Assembly (NCBI RefSeq): GCF_000299875.1
Contig: NZ_AMRK01000007.1
Location: 1 to 64,000, forward strand
Direction: 5' to 3'
From: Celeribacter baekdonensis B30
Lineage (GTDB): Bacteria > Pseudomonadota > Alphaproteobacteria > Rhodobacterales > Rhodobacteraceae
DNA length: 64,000 nucleotides
Each line of letters opens with the position of its first letter. Within the stretch, counting starts at the first letter, position 1. The notes under the pieces are model-generated. The model had not been told where the DNA came from and ran no database searches. It saw nothing but the letters and a program-made list of their open reading frames with translations. Below are positions 18,515 through 27,191 of this stretch, piece after piece. The position numbers and the translations under genes are program-made.

Positions 18515-18644
18515 TTCGCCTCGGACAGGATTTGGACAGGTTGGCTGGCTATAACCCTAACAAGGCGCGCTTGAGAGGAGAAAGCAAGGGCGTTGTGATC
18601 GCTTAAACATCGGCGATCAAAAATGCAGAATGGGAGGACAACAC
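18515..18644. promoter_or_regulatory. Divergent tctD/tctC promoter region with tandem GGACAGG sites
   Basis: A 130-base divergent intergenic region. GGACAGG occurs twice on the same strand at 18523-18529 and 18534-18540, eleven bases apart, the one-turn spacing typical of OmpR-family dimers. A strong ribosome-binding site GGAGG (18633-18637) precedes the GTG start of tctC. Autoregulation and control of the transporter by TctD are inferred. Confidence 0.5.
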
Positions 18645-19745
18645 GTGACCGATTTTAAAATGACCCGCCGCAAAGCGTTGGGCATGGCTTTGGCGACCGC
18701 TGGTGCGATGATGACGTCGCCGGCTTGGGCCGAAGTGGATTTTTCTGGAAAAACGATCGAATGGATCATTCCGTTCTCGGCAGGGGGCGGATCGGATACA
18801 TGGGCGCGGTTCAACGCACCTTTGCTGTCGAAATATTTGCCGGGTCAGCCGACCGTTGTTGTCGTCAACGAACCCGGTGGCGGATCGACAAAAGGGGCAA
18901 ACCTGTTTGCTGTGCGCGCCAAGCCCGACGGCTTGACCTTGCTTGGGACCTCGGGGTCTACGCAATTCCCGTATCTGCTCGGTGATCCGCGCGTCAAATA
19001 CGAATATAAAGACTGGAAAATCGCCATGGCCGCGCCAACCGGCGGTGTGGTCTATACCTCCCCGTCAACCGGCGTTGAAGCCGTGGCAGATCTTGCAAAG
19101 CTGAAAGGTCAAAAGCTCACATATGCAAGCCAAGGGGCCACCTCGCTTGATCTGGTGCCGTTGCTTGGATTCAAACTTATGGGTTTGGATGTGCAGCATG
19201 TGTTCGGGTTCAAAGGGCGCGGCGATGGCCGTTTGGCGTTTGAACGTGGTGAAACGAACATCGACTACCAAACCTCCTCGGCCTACATCAAAAACGTACA
19301 GCCTTTGGTCGAGGCAGGACAAGCTGTTCCGCTGTTCTCATGGGGGGTGTTGGATGAGGCAGGCACCATCGTGCGCGACCCGAATTTCCCGGATATTCCG
19401 AGCTTCCCCGAAGCCTATGAAATGCTGACGGGCATGGCGCCCGAAGGCGACGATTACGATGCCTTTGTGGCCTTCTTCATCGCGGGGTTCCCGGCCCAGA
19501 AAATGGCGGTTCTGCCCAAAGGCACGCCAGACGATATCGTGGCGGCTTTCAATGCGGCCTTTGAGACAATGAAGCAAGATCCCGAGTATCTGGCGAATAA
19601 ACAAGCCGTCCTCGGGTCCTACGAGCAGGTCACAGGCGGCAAAGCAGAAGGGCTGTTTGAGATGGGCACGACCATTTCGACGCAAAACCGCAAGAATGTC
19701 GTCGATATGCTCGGCGCGCACTATGGCGTGAAGCTCGGCGAATAA
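18645..19745 (+). CDS. tctC: Tripartite tricarboxylate transporter substrate-binding protein TctC
   Basis: A periplasmic binding protein of about 366 residues of the TctC/Bug family. The leader contains a twin-arginine (MTRRKALGMA..) before a hydrophobic stretch ending AWA, so Tat export is possible. Family features include 'IEWIIPFSAGGGSDTWARF' and 'VVVNEPGGGSTKGANLFA'. The GTG at 18645 is chosen because GGAGG lies seven bases upstream. The partner membrane components follow as one fused gene. Context with TcuAB points to tricarballylate, aconitate or a similar tricarboxylate as ligand; this is not shown by the sequence. Confidence 0.88.
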   Translation: MTDFKMTRRKALGMALATAGAMMTSPAWAEVDFSGKTIEWIIPFSAGGGSDTWARFNAPLLSKYLPGQPTVVVVNEPGGGSTKGANLFAVRAKPDGLTLLGTSGSTQFPYLLGDPRVKYEYKDWKIAMAAPTGGVVYTSPSTGVEAVADLAKLKGQKLTYASQGATSLDLVPLLGFKLMGLDVQHVFGFKGRGDGRLAFERGETNIDYQTSSAYIKNVQPLVEAGQAVPLFSWGVLDEAGTIVRDPNFPDIPSFPEAYEMLTGMAPEGDDYDAFVAFFIAGFPAQKMAVLPKGTPDDIVAAFNAAFETMKQDPEYLANKQAVLGSYEQVTGGKAEGLFEMGTTISTQNRKNVVDMLGAHYGVKLGE

Positions 19746-19767
19746 CCCCAAAGCCGGGTCAAACGTC

Positions 19768-19805
19768 GGGGGTGATCGCAGGTCTGCCGTCACCCCCCCT
19801 TTTTC
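19768..19805 (+). terminator. Hairpin after tctC (terminator or attenuator)
   Basis: GGGGGTGA (19768-19775) pairs with TCACCCCC (19790-19797), followed by CC and a run of five T. It looks like a Rho-independent terminator inside the operon, between the binding-protein gene and the membrane-component gene. Such partial terminators often raise binding-protein mRNA over that of the permease; this role is inferred. Confidence 0.7.
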
Positions 19806-19842
19806 CACACATATACACTGAATTTCCCCGGAGGACTTCCCC

Positions 19843-21840
19843 GTGGCCGATACCCTATTGGCAGCGCTCTCTGCGCTCATGACTTTCGATCATCTGCTTT
19901 ACATGCTCATCGGCGTGACAGTTGGACTCGTAATCGGGGTGATCCCCGGATTGGGAGGCATCGCCGGCCTCTCTTTGTTGATGCCCTTTCTGTACGGGAT
20001 GGACGATATTTCTGCTCTGGCGATGCTGATCGGCCTCGTTGCGGTGATCCCCACATCGGATACGTTCTCTTCCGTGTTGATGGGGATTCCCGGCTCCTCT
20101 GCCTCGCAGGCGACGGTGCTCGACGGCTTCCCGCTCGCTCGCCAAGGCCAGGCGGCACGGGCGCTGTCTGCGGCTTTTATCTCGTCAATGTTTGGCGGGA
20201 TATTCGGGGCCGTTGTGCTGACCGGTTTTGTCGTTGTGGCGCGGCCCTTGATCTTGATGTTCGGCTCGGCTGAACTGTTCATGTTGGCGCTGTTCGGCCT
20301 GTCGATGGTGGCAGTTCTGGCCGGGCGTTCTTTGGCAAAAGGCCTCGCGGCCTGTGCGGTGGGTTTGCTGATCGGTTCGATTGGGGGGGCGCCCGCGACG
20401 GGCGAGTTCCGCATGACGTTCGGCATGGGCTATCTGTACGACGGCATTCCTCTTGTCGTGATTGGCCTTGGCCTGTTTGCCGTCCCCGAGATTTCCGATC
20501 TTTTGCGCCGCAACGCCTCGATTTCGGATCGCCCGCCGCTTGGCTCCGGCTGGGCGAAGGGGTTTCGCGATTGGTATTCCAACATTTGGCTGTCCATCCG
20601 CTGTTCGGGCATGGGCTGTATGATTGGCGCCATTCCGGGGCTTGGCGGTTCGGTGGTCGATTGGATCGCCTATGGGCACGCGGTCCAGACCTGCAAAAAT
20701 CCTGAAAATTTCGGCAAAGGCGATCCGCGCGGCGTTGTGGCCCCTGAGAGTGCGAACAACGCGATGCAGGGCGGGGCTTTGCTGCCGACGATGCTGTTCG
20801 GCATTCCCGGATCGGGGTCGATGGCGGTGTTTTTGGGCGGGATGGTGCTTTTGGGCATGGAACCCGGACCGGCGATGGTCACCACAAACCTCGATGTCAC
20901 CTATTCGGTGATCTGGTCATTGGCGCTCGCCAACGTGATGGGCGCGGGGATCTGTCTCTTGCTCGCGATTCCAATCTCGCGCCTGACCCAGATCCGCTTT
21001 CCGTTGCTGGCACCGTTCATGATCACGCTCATCTGCTTTGCAGCGTTCCAGGCGACCCGTGACATTGGCGATCTATTGGCGCTCCTGTCCCTGGGTTTGC
21101 TCGGTATCTTGATGAAACGCTTTGCTTGGCCGCGCCCTGCGATGCTGATCGGCTTCGTGCTGGCCCCGCAATCCGAAACCTACCTGTATCAAGCGGTGCA
21201 GTTCTACGATTGGTCCTTCGTGACCCGTCCGGGGGTGATCATCATCGGTGTGCTGACACTCGCCTCGGTGATCTTTGGTATTCGCAAACGCGTGGACGAC
21301 ACCGGGCATGTCGTCTCGGCGTCCAAAGATACCGACGAACACGAAGGCCGTTGGACCAGCCGCGCTCCGCAAATCATCTTTGCGCTGATGATTGTAGGAC
21401 TCTTGATCGCCGGGCTGAAGGACGCGCTTGACCAAAGTTTCCTTGCCGCCGTCTTCCCCGCCTCCGTGGCTGTGGTGGGTTTGGCGATGGCCCTGTGGCT
21501 GCTGCCGGAACTGATCGCTGGGCATCGTGGTCATGTCTCGCATTACGACAGTGAGTTGGATGGTGAGACGGTCGGCAAAGCCGGAATCGGTGGGCTTTGG
21601 GGCGGGGCGTTTTGGATCGGCGGGTTGGTTCTGGCCTCAGCGCTGATCGGCTTTTACCTCGCGATGATCCTGTTCTTCGTGGCGTTCCTGCATGTGAGGG
21701 CGCGGGCCAAGCCCCTTCAGACGCTGATCATGACGGCGGCAGCGGCGGCCTTTATCTTGCTGATCGCCAAGATGCTCTCGCTCAATTTCCCCTCGGGTCT
21801 GGCGCAGTCCTATCTCGATCTGCCTTGGCCCTTCCGCTGA
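19843..21840 (+). CDS. tctA: Fused tripartite tricarboxylate transporter membrane protein (TctA-TctB)
   Basis: A 665-residue multi-spanning protein. Residues 1 to about 490 are the large TctA subunit (about 12 helices; 'GVIPGLGGIAGLSLLMPF', 'GIPGSSASQATVLDGFPLARQG', and the duplicated 'GAIPGLGGSVVDWIAYG' and 'GIPGSGSMAVFLGGM' motifs). From about 515 to the end is a TctB-like four-helix domain, which is normally a separate small subunit. The order TctA then TctB in one chain is a fusion. The GTG start at 19843 is preceded by GGAGG. It works with TctC to import a tricarboxylate using the ion gradient. Confidence 0.9.
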   Translation: MADTLLAALSALMTFDHLLYMLIGVTVGLVIGVIPGLGGIAGLSLLMPFLYGMDDISALAMLIGLVAVIPTSDTFSSVLMGIPGSSASQATVLDGFPLARQGQAARALSAAFISSMFGGIFGAVVLTGFVVVARPLILMFGSAELFMLALFGLSMVAVLAGRSLAKGLAACAVGLLIGSIGGAPATGEFRMTFGMGYLYDGIPLVVIGLGLFAVPEISDLLRRNASISDRPPLGSGWAKGFRDWYSNIWLSIRCSGMGCMIGAIPGLGGSVVDWIAYGHAVQTCKNPENFGKGDPRGVVAPESANNAMQGGALLPTMLFGIPGSGSMAVFLGGMVLLGMEPGPAMVTTNLDVTYSVIWSLALANVMGAGICLLLAIPISRLTQIRFPLLAPFMITLICFAAFQATRDIGDLLALLSLGLLGILMKRFAWPRPAMLIGFVLAPQSETYLYQAVQFYDWSFVTRPGVIIIGVLTLASVIFGIRKRVDDTGHVVSASKDTDEHEGRWTSRAPQIIFALMIVGLLIAGLKDALDQSFLAAVFPASVAVVGLAMALWLLPELIAGHRGHVSHYDSELDGETVGKAGIGGLWGGAFWIGGLVLASALIGFYLAMILFFVAFLHVRARAKPLQTLIMTAAAAAFILLIAKMLSLNFPSGLAQSYLDLPWPFR

Positions 21841-21904
21841 TCCCACATTGACCAGCCCTCCGACGCTGTCGGGGGGCACACTCATTTTTTGCCGAAGGTG
21901 TGAC

Positions 21905-22999
21905 ATGACCCAAACTGCAATCCCCTATCTTTTGTTGCGCGGCGGGACCTCGCGCGGGCCGTATTTCAACCGCGCTGATCTGCCCGAAGATCACGATACG
22001 CTGTCGGGCGTTTTGGTCGCGGTCCTCGGTTCGGGGCAAAAGCTCAATATTGATGGCATCGGTGGCGGCGCTGCGGTGACGACCAAGGTTGCGATGTTGT
22101 CGAAATCCGATGTTCCGGGGGTCGATATCGACTATTTTTTCGCCCAGGTGTCGGTCGAGGATCGGCTGGTGGATTACAAGCCGACCTGCGGCAATATCCT
22201 TTCGGGTGTCGGCCCTGCCGCGATCGAAATGGGCCTGATCACGCCGACCGGTGACGAAACGCGTGTCCGAATCCGGTCGGTCAACACTGGCGCGCGCGTC
22301 GAGGCGGTCGTGTCCACCCCGAACGGGCGCGTGAGCTATGAGGGCGAGGCGAAAGTTGACGGTGTGCCGGGCACATCGGCTCCGATTTATCTGAATTTTA
22401 TGGATGTCGTCGGCTCCGCCACAGGGGCGCTTTTGCCCACGGGGGCGGTGCGCGATGTGATCGACGGGATTGAGGTGACATGTATGGATGTGGCGATGCC
22501 GATTGCGATCGCACGCGCCTCTGACTTTGGTCTGACCGGATATGAAAGCGCCGAAGAGTTGGACGCGAACCGTGCGTTTTACGCGCGGATGGAGCCGATC
22601 CGCCTTGAGGCGGGCAGGCGTATGGGGATGGGGGATGTGTCCAAATCGGTGACCCCGAAATTTGCCCTGCTGGCCGCCCCCCGCCATGGTGGCACGATCA
22701 CCGCACGGTATTTCATGCCGTGGAATTGCCACCCGACGATGGCGGTGACCGGCGCGCAATGCCTTGCCTCTTGCGTCCTGACCCCCGGCACCGTGGCCGA
22801 AGGACTGTTCGCCCCCCCCTCCGGCAGCCCCGCGTTGGTGCGGATCGAACATGCGAGCGGCGAGATTGACGTGACCGTTGACTATGCCTCGGATGACACG
22901 GGCTTTCATCTGAAATCTGCGGGCCTGCTCCGCACCGCGCGTCTGCTTGCGCGCGGCGAAGTTTTCGTGCCTTCTTCGATCTGGGACGGCAAAGCGTAA
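21905..22999 (+). CDS. PrpF/GalD-family isomerase (4-oxalomesaconate tautomerase or aconitate isomerase-like)
   Basis: About 364 residues with the PrpF/GalD fold. The N terminus 'PYLLLRGGTSRGPYF' is typical, 'PTCGNILSGVGPAAIE' carries the conserved Cys, and 'HPTMAVTGAQCLA' lies near the end. Family members move a double bond in unsaturated tricarboxylates (2-methylaconitate, trans/cis-aconitate, 4-oxalomesaconate). The placement between a tricarboxylate transporter and tricarballylate dehydrogenase suggests an aconitate-type substrate; GalD-type tautomerisation is the alternative. The start at 21905 is preferred to 21848 because of GAAGGTG just upstream. Confidence 0.75.
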   Translation: MTQTAIPYLLLRGGTSRGPYFNRADLPEDHDTLSGVLVAVLGSGQKLNIDGIGGGAAVTTKVAMLSKSDVPGVDIDYFFAQVSVEDRLVDYKPTCGNILSGVGPAAIEMGLITPTGDETRVRIRSVNTGARVEAVVSTPNGRVSYEGEAKVDGVPGTSAPIYLNFMDVVGSATGALLPTGAVRDVIDGIEVTCMDVAMPIAIARASDFGLTGYESAEELDANRAFYARMEPIRLEAGRRMGMGDVSKSVTPKFALLAAPRHGGTITARYFMPWNCHPTMAVTGAQCLASCVLTPGTVAEGLFAPPSGSPALVRIEHASGEIDVTVDYASDDTGFHLKSAGLLRTARLLARGEVFVPSSIWDGKA

Positions 23000-23010
23000 A
23001 GGAGATCGAG

Positions 23011-23967
23011 ATGCGGGTGCATGTGCTGGATGACTGGTCGGACACGCTGCGCAGTTTGCCCTCCTTTGCCCGTCTTTCGGGTCATGAGGTCACGGTCTGG
23101 ACTGACAGCGCCTCCGAGGGGATCCTTGCCCAACGCCTTGCCCAAGCCGAGGCGTTGGTTTTGTTTCGCGAGCGCACACAGATCACCCGAAGCCTGCTTG
23201 AGCGTTTGCCGAATCTCCGGTTGATTTCTGCGCGCGGGGCCTGGCCCCATGTCGATACACAGGCCTGCACCGATCTTGGCATCGCGTTTTGTTCGCAAAA
23301 ATCCGATGCCGCGCCGAACCATTCTGCGGCGGAGCTGACATGGGCGTTGATCCTGAGCGCGATGCGCGATCTGCCCGCGCAAATGGCGGCGCTGAAAGCC
23401 GGACAGTGGCAGGCGGGTGTGGGCCGTTCGCTGCGAGGACGCACCATAGGGATTTATGGGGCGGGCCGCATTGGGCAACTCGTCGCCGGATATGCCCGCG
23501 CCTTTGGTATGGAGGTGATTTGGTGGGGCAGCGCGGCGCGGCGGGCCGCTCTTGTGGCCGCAGGCGAGACCGTGCCCGAAAGCCGCGCGGCGTTTTTCGG
23601 CGGGGCGGATGTGATTTCGCTGCATTTACGGTTGGTGCCGCAGACCCGTGGCATTGTCACCGCGAAAGACCTTGCCCAGATGCGTGCGGATGCCGTTTTG
23701 GTCAACACCTCCCGCGCCGGGTTGATCGAGGTCGGTGCGCTGTTGCCCGCGCTTACCAAAGGACGTCCGGCGATGGCCGCCCTTGATGTCTTTGACGTCG
23801 AACCAGTGCTTGACTCGAATGACCCGCTGCTCACCCACCCGCGCGTGATCGCCACGCCACATATTGGGTTTGTCACGCGCGATGAATTCGATCTGCAATT
23901 CGGTGAAATCTACGATCAGATCAACGCCTATACATCAGGCGCACCCATCAATCTCGTCGCAGGATAA
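23011..23967 (+). CDS. D-isomer-specific 2-hydroxyacid dehydrogenase
   Basis: A 318-residue NAD(P)-dependent dehydrogenase of the D-2-hydroxyacid/phosphoglycerate type. It has the Rossmann motif 'GIYGAGRIGQL' (about 150), the Arg of 'NTSRAGLIEV', the Glu of 'DVFDVEP' and the His of 'ATPHIGFVT', the expected catalytic triad. A good AAAGGAGA ribosome-binding site precedes the ATG, eleven bases after the isomerase stop, so it is in the same operon. The substrate is not evident; reduction of a keto acid or hydroxylated tricarboxylate intermediate is possible. It overlaps the convergent AbrB gene by 20 bases. Confidence 0.85.
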   Translation: MRVHVLDDWSDTLRSLPSFARLSGHEVTVWTDSASEGILAQRLAQAEALVLFRERTQITRSLLERLPNLRLISARGAWPHVDTQACTDLGIAFCSQKSDAAPNHSAAELTWALILSAMRDLPAQMAALKAGQWQAGVGRSLRGRTIGIYGAGRIGQLVAGYARAFGMEVIWWGSAARRAALVAAGETVPESRAAFFGGADVISLHLRLVPQTRGIVTAKDLAQMRADAVLVNTSRAGLIEVGALLPALTKGRPAMAALDVFDVEPVLDSNDPLLTHPRVIATPHIGFVTRDEFDLQFGEIYDQINAYTSGAPINLVAG

Positions 23968-25000
23968 TCTTGGCCGCAATCGGCGCGCCCAGGATCACGA
24001 TGATCACCCGCGTCAGGTGGTGAACGATCACAAATCCCAAATCCGCCCCGGTGACGATGGCCAGCACGGTCATCTCGGCCTGTCCGCCGGGCGCGAAGGC
24101 CAGGAACGCATCCACCGGGGGTGCCAGATGCAGCAAGGTGATCGCCTCAGTGAACCCCGCCGAGAGGGCGGCGAGCAGGGCGACGAACACCACGCCTGAG
24201 ACAACAAAGCGCCTCAGTTCGCGCCATGTCACCCCGACGTAACAGACACCAATGCCGATGCCGATCAGAAGCTGCGCGGCCAGAATCGCCTCGCGCGGCG
24301 GGCGCATATGCAAAAGACCGGTGAGGGACAGGGTGGCCGCCAAGATCATTGGTCCAAGGATTGATGCACCGAACAGATGAAACCTCTCGGCGACTTTCCA
24401 TCCGACCAATGCCGCAAAGGCCATCAGCCCAATCTGATCCCATGGAAGCTCACGTGCAGGCAGGCCGATCGGGTTGCTCAATCCAACGCCGTAGAGTTGC
24501 ACGGCAATGATCGGGGCCAAGGTCACGATGATCAAAACCCGTGTCGCATGGATCAGTGAGAGCGCGCGTGCGTCGCCGCCCGCTTCTTGGCCAAACACCA
24601 CCATGTCCTGCAATCCGCCGGGCATGGCCGCATACCAAGCGGTGACCCGATCATATCCGAGGGCGCGGAAATACGGCAGTCCAACCAAGGCGATCAGCCC
24701 GACAAAGACCGGAACCAGTGCCACGGTTTGCGCCATTTTGGGGAGGGCGTGCACGACGTCTGGGGTGATTGAGGCCCCCGCCGCCACCCCCAGAATCGTG
24801 CGCGCCGCCACCGAAACCTGGCCCATGCCTTGCAGGGACTGACCCGCGAGGGCGGCAATGAGGCAGGCCAGAAGCGGACCGAACAGAAAGGGCAGGGGCA
24901 GACCCAGAGCGATGAAAATCCCCGCTCCGCTCAGCGCAATCGCCATGGTTTTCAGCCGCCGTAGGGCGATTGGGTGGGATGAGAGCAAGCGATGGATCAT
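23948..25000 (-). CDS. AbrB-family (duplicated) integral membrane protein
   Basis: About 350 residues with around ten hydrophobic segments and two similar halves ('GLPLPFLFGPLLACLIAALAGQ' and 'HLFGASILGPMILAATLSLTG'), matching the Gram-negative AbrB duplication family, once misnamed ammonia monooxygenase. Function is not established; some members sit with transporters of carboxylates or terpenoid acids. The ATG at 25000 with GAGG upstream avoids overlap with the divergent GntR promoter. Its position in the tricarballylate region suggests an accessory transport role. Confidence 0.8.
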   Translation of the reverse strand: MIHRLLSSHPIALRRLKTMAIALSGAGIFIALGLPLPFLFGPLLACLIAALAGQSLQGMGQVSVAARTILGVAAGASITPDVVHALPKMAQTVALVPVFVGLIALVGLPYFRALGYDRVTAWYAAMPGGLQDMVVFGQEAGGDARALSLIHATRVLIIVTLAPIIAVQLYGVGLSNPIGLPARELPWDQIGLMAFAALVGWKVAERFHLFGASILGPMILAATLSLTGLLHMRPPREAILAAQLLIGIGIGVCYVGVTWRELRRFVVSGVVFVALLAALSAGFTEAITLLHLAPPVDAFLAFAPGGQAEMTVLAIVTGADLGFVIVHHLTRVIIVILGAPIAAKIILRRD

Positions 25001-25026
25001 ATGGGCCTCATCTGGTTGACATGATG

Positions 25027-25054
25027 TGTATCCGAATGTATCCACTAGGATACA
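25027..25054. promoter_or_regulatory. Candidate GntR operator upstream of gntR-tcuAB
   Basis: TGTATCC-ACTA-GGATACA (25037-25054) is a perfect inverted repeat, and a third TGTATCC sits at 25027-25033, exactly ten bases from the next copy. It lies in the 73-base region between the divergent AbrB and GntR genes. The pattern fits an FCD-type GntR operator with autoregulation; the binding protein is inferred. Confidence 0.55.
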
Positions 25055-25073
25055 AAATCACAAGAGGTCAGAT

Positions 25074-25745
25074 ATGTCAGACCACACCGACGAAATTCCT
25101 CAGGGCCAAAGCGCCTATCGCCGCTTGCTTGAGGAGATTCGCAATGGCGTTCTCGAACCGGGAATGCGGCTACGCGAAGTCGAGATTGCAGAGCGCCTTG
25201 GCCTGTCCCGTACGCCGGTGCGCGAGGCGATGCGACTGCTTGAGGGTGACGGGCTTGTCGTGCACCAGCCGCGTCTTGGAGCGACTGTGCGCGCATTGGG
25301 CTATGCCGAGATCATGGAGCTTTACGAAATGCGTGCGGTTCTGGAAGGCACAGCGGCACGGCTCGCGGCGCGCGCGGCCTCCGAGGTGGAGCTGTCTGAG
25401 CTGACGGCGCTCAATGCCGAGTTCGCAGAGGCCATTGGTCATCAGGCGAAAGCCGCAGAAATCAACCGCCAGTTCCATATGATTTTGCAAGACGCCGCGA
25501 AGAACCGGTTTCTCATCAAATCCATCAGCAGTTTGCAAAAGACGATGATGATCCTTGGCCCGACCACTCTGTTGGATGCCGACCGCGCGCAGAGCGCGGT
25601 CGGAGAACACGGGCGGATCATGGCGGCGCTGAACGCGCGCGATGGTGTGCGCGCCGAAGCCGAAATGCGGGCCCATATCGAGGCCGCTCAGCGGGCGCGG
25701 CTCAAAGGATTGCGTGCGCGTGAGCGTGCCATTGAGGAGGATTGA
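25074..25745 (+). CDS. GntR-family transcriptional regulator (FCD domain)
   Basis: About 223 residues: an N-terminal winged helix ('GMRLREVEIAERLGLSRTPVREAMRLLEGDGLV', read in pieces) and a C-terminal FCD ligand-binding domain ('YEMRAVLEGTAARLAA', His-containing helices with 'HMILQDAAKNRFL' and 'EHGRIMAALNARDG'). FCD regulators sense carboxylates through a metal bound by His/Asp. The start at 25074 follows AGAGG; the ATG at 25026 would run through the operator. It is three bases upstream of tcuA, so it probably represses or controls tricarballylate use. Confidence 0.88.
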   Translation: MSDHTDEIPQGQSAYRRLLEEIRNGVLEPGMRLREVEIAERLGLSRTPVREAMRLLEGDGLVVHQPRLGATVRALGYAEIMELYEMRAVLEGTAARLAARAASEVELSELTALNAEFAEAIGHQAKAAEINRQFHMILQDAAKNRFLIKSISSLQKTMMILGPTTLLDADRAQSAVGEHGRIMAALNARDGVRAEAEMRAHIEAAQRARLKGLRARERAIEED

Positions 25746-25748
25746 GCA

Positions 25749-27191
25749 ATGGTGAAAACGGTTAAAGAGGTGAAATCGGTTAAAGACACCGTGTGGGATG
25801 TGATTGTTGTCGGTGGCGGCAACGCGGCGCTTTGCGCGGCCATCACCGCCGCCGAAGCGGGCGCAAAAGTGCTTATTCTGGAAGGCGCGCCCAAAACCTA
25901 TCGCGGCGGCAATTCGCGCCACACCCGCAATTTCCGCTGCATGCATCAAGGCCCGCTTTCGGTGCTGACCGGGGCCTATCACGAAGACGAGTACTTCAAC
26001 GATCTGATGCTGGTCACCAAGGGCAAAACGGACGAATCCCTCGCCCGCCACGCCATCCGTGCGTCTGAAGAATGCCTGCCGTGGATGGAGGCGCATGGTG
26101 TGCGGTTCCAGCCTTCACTCTCCGGCACGCTGTCTTTATCGCGAACGAATGCGTTCTTTCTTGGCGGCGGCAAGGCACTGGTCAACGCCTATTACAATAC
26201 TGCGCAGGATCTTGGGGTCACTGTGAAATACGATGCGCAGGTGTCGCATATCGGGATGGTCGGGGACTGTTTCTCCCATGTCGCAGTGTCCTTTGCGGGG
26301 GGCGATACGGTTGAGATCAAGGGGCGCGCCGTAGTGCTGGCCTCGGGCGGGTTCCAATCCGATCTTGAATGGCTCACCCGCGCATGGGGGCCTGCGGCGG
26401 CGAATTTCCTGATCCGCGGCACGCCCTATAATCGCGGCGTAGTGCTGCGCGACATGCTTGATCAGGGCTGTGAGAGTGTTGGCGATCCGACCCAATGCCA
26501 CGCGGTTGCGATTGATGGCCGCGCGCCGAAATTTGACGGTGGGATCGTGACGCGGCTTGACTGTGTGCCATTCTCGATCGTGGTGAACCGGGATGGTGAG
26601 CGGTTCTATGATGAGGGCGAGGATGTTTGGCCCAAACGCTATGCGATCTGGGGGCGGCTTGTGGCGGGTCAGCCCGATCAGGTCGGCTATGCCATCATTG
26701 ATGCGCGTTCGCGCGATCTGTTCATGCCCTCGGTGTTTCCGCCGGTGCAGGCCGACACGATTGACGATCTGGCCGACAAACTTGGGCTTGATCCCAACGC
26801 GCTGGTCCAAACCGTCGAGACCTTTAATGCCGCCTGCACCGAGGGCGATTTCACGCCCACCGAACTGGACGGTCTGTCTACCACCGGCCTCACCCCGCCC
26901 AAAACCAATTGGGCGCGCACGATCAGTCACCCGCCGTTCTATGCCTATCAACTCCGCCCCGGTGTGACCTTTACCTATCTCGGTTTGAAAACCGGACATG
27001 ACGCCCGTGTGCAAACCACAAATGGTCCGCTCCCGAATGTGTTCGCGGCGGGCGAGATCATGGCGGGTTCGATCCTTGGCCAAGGGTACCTTGCGGGCTT
27101 TGGCATGACCATCGGCACAGTGTTCGGGCGGATTGCCGGGCAAGAGGCCGCCAAAATTGTCCTTTCTCAGGAGGCGCAGCATGTCGCTTGA
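25749..27191 (+). CDS. tcuA: FAD-dependent tricarballylate dehydrogenase TcuA
   Basis: A 480-residue flavoprotein of the fumarate reductase/succinate dehydrogenase type. It has the N-terminal FAD site 'DVIVVGGGNAALCAA', 'RGGNSRHTRNFRCMH', and C-terminal 'FAAGEIMAGSILGQGYLAGFGMTIG'. TcuA oxidises tricarballylate to cis-aconitate, which then enters the TCA cycle. GAGGA lies upstream of the ATG. The gene overlaps tcuB by 11 bases, matching the TcuA-TcuB pairing known from Salmonella. Confidence 0.88.
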   Translation: MVKTVKEVKSVKDTVWDVIVVGGGNAALCAAITAAEAGAKVLILEGAPKTYRGGNSRHTRNFRCMHQGPLSVLTGAYHEDEYFNDLMLVTKGKTDESLARHAIRASEECLPWMEAHGVRFQPSLSGTLSLSRTNAFFLGGGKALVNAYYNTAQDLGVTVKYDAQVSHIGMVGDCFSHVAVSFAGGDTVEIKGRAVVLASGGFQSDLEWLTRAWGPAAANFLIRGTPYNRGVVLRDMLDQGCESVGDPTQCHAVAIDGRAPKFDGGIVTRLDCVPFSIVVNRDGERFYDEGEDVWPKRYAIWGRLVAGQPDQVGYAIIDARSRDLFMPSVFPPVQADTIDDLADKLGLDPNALVQTVETFNAACTEGDFTPTELDGLSTTGLTPPKTNWARTISHPPFYAYQLRPGVTFTYLGLKTGHDARVQTTNGPLPNVFAAGEIMAGSILGQGYLAGFGMTIGTVFGRIAGQEAAKIVLSQEAQHVA

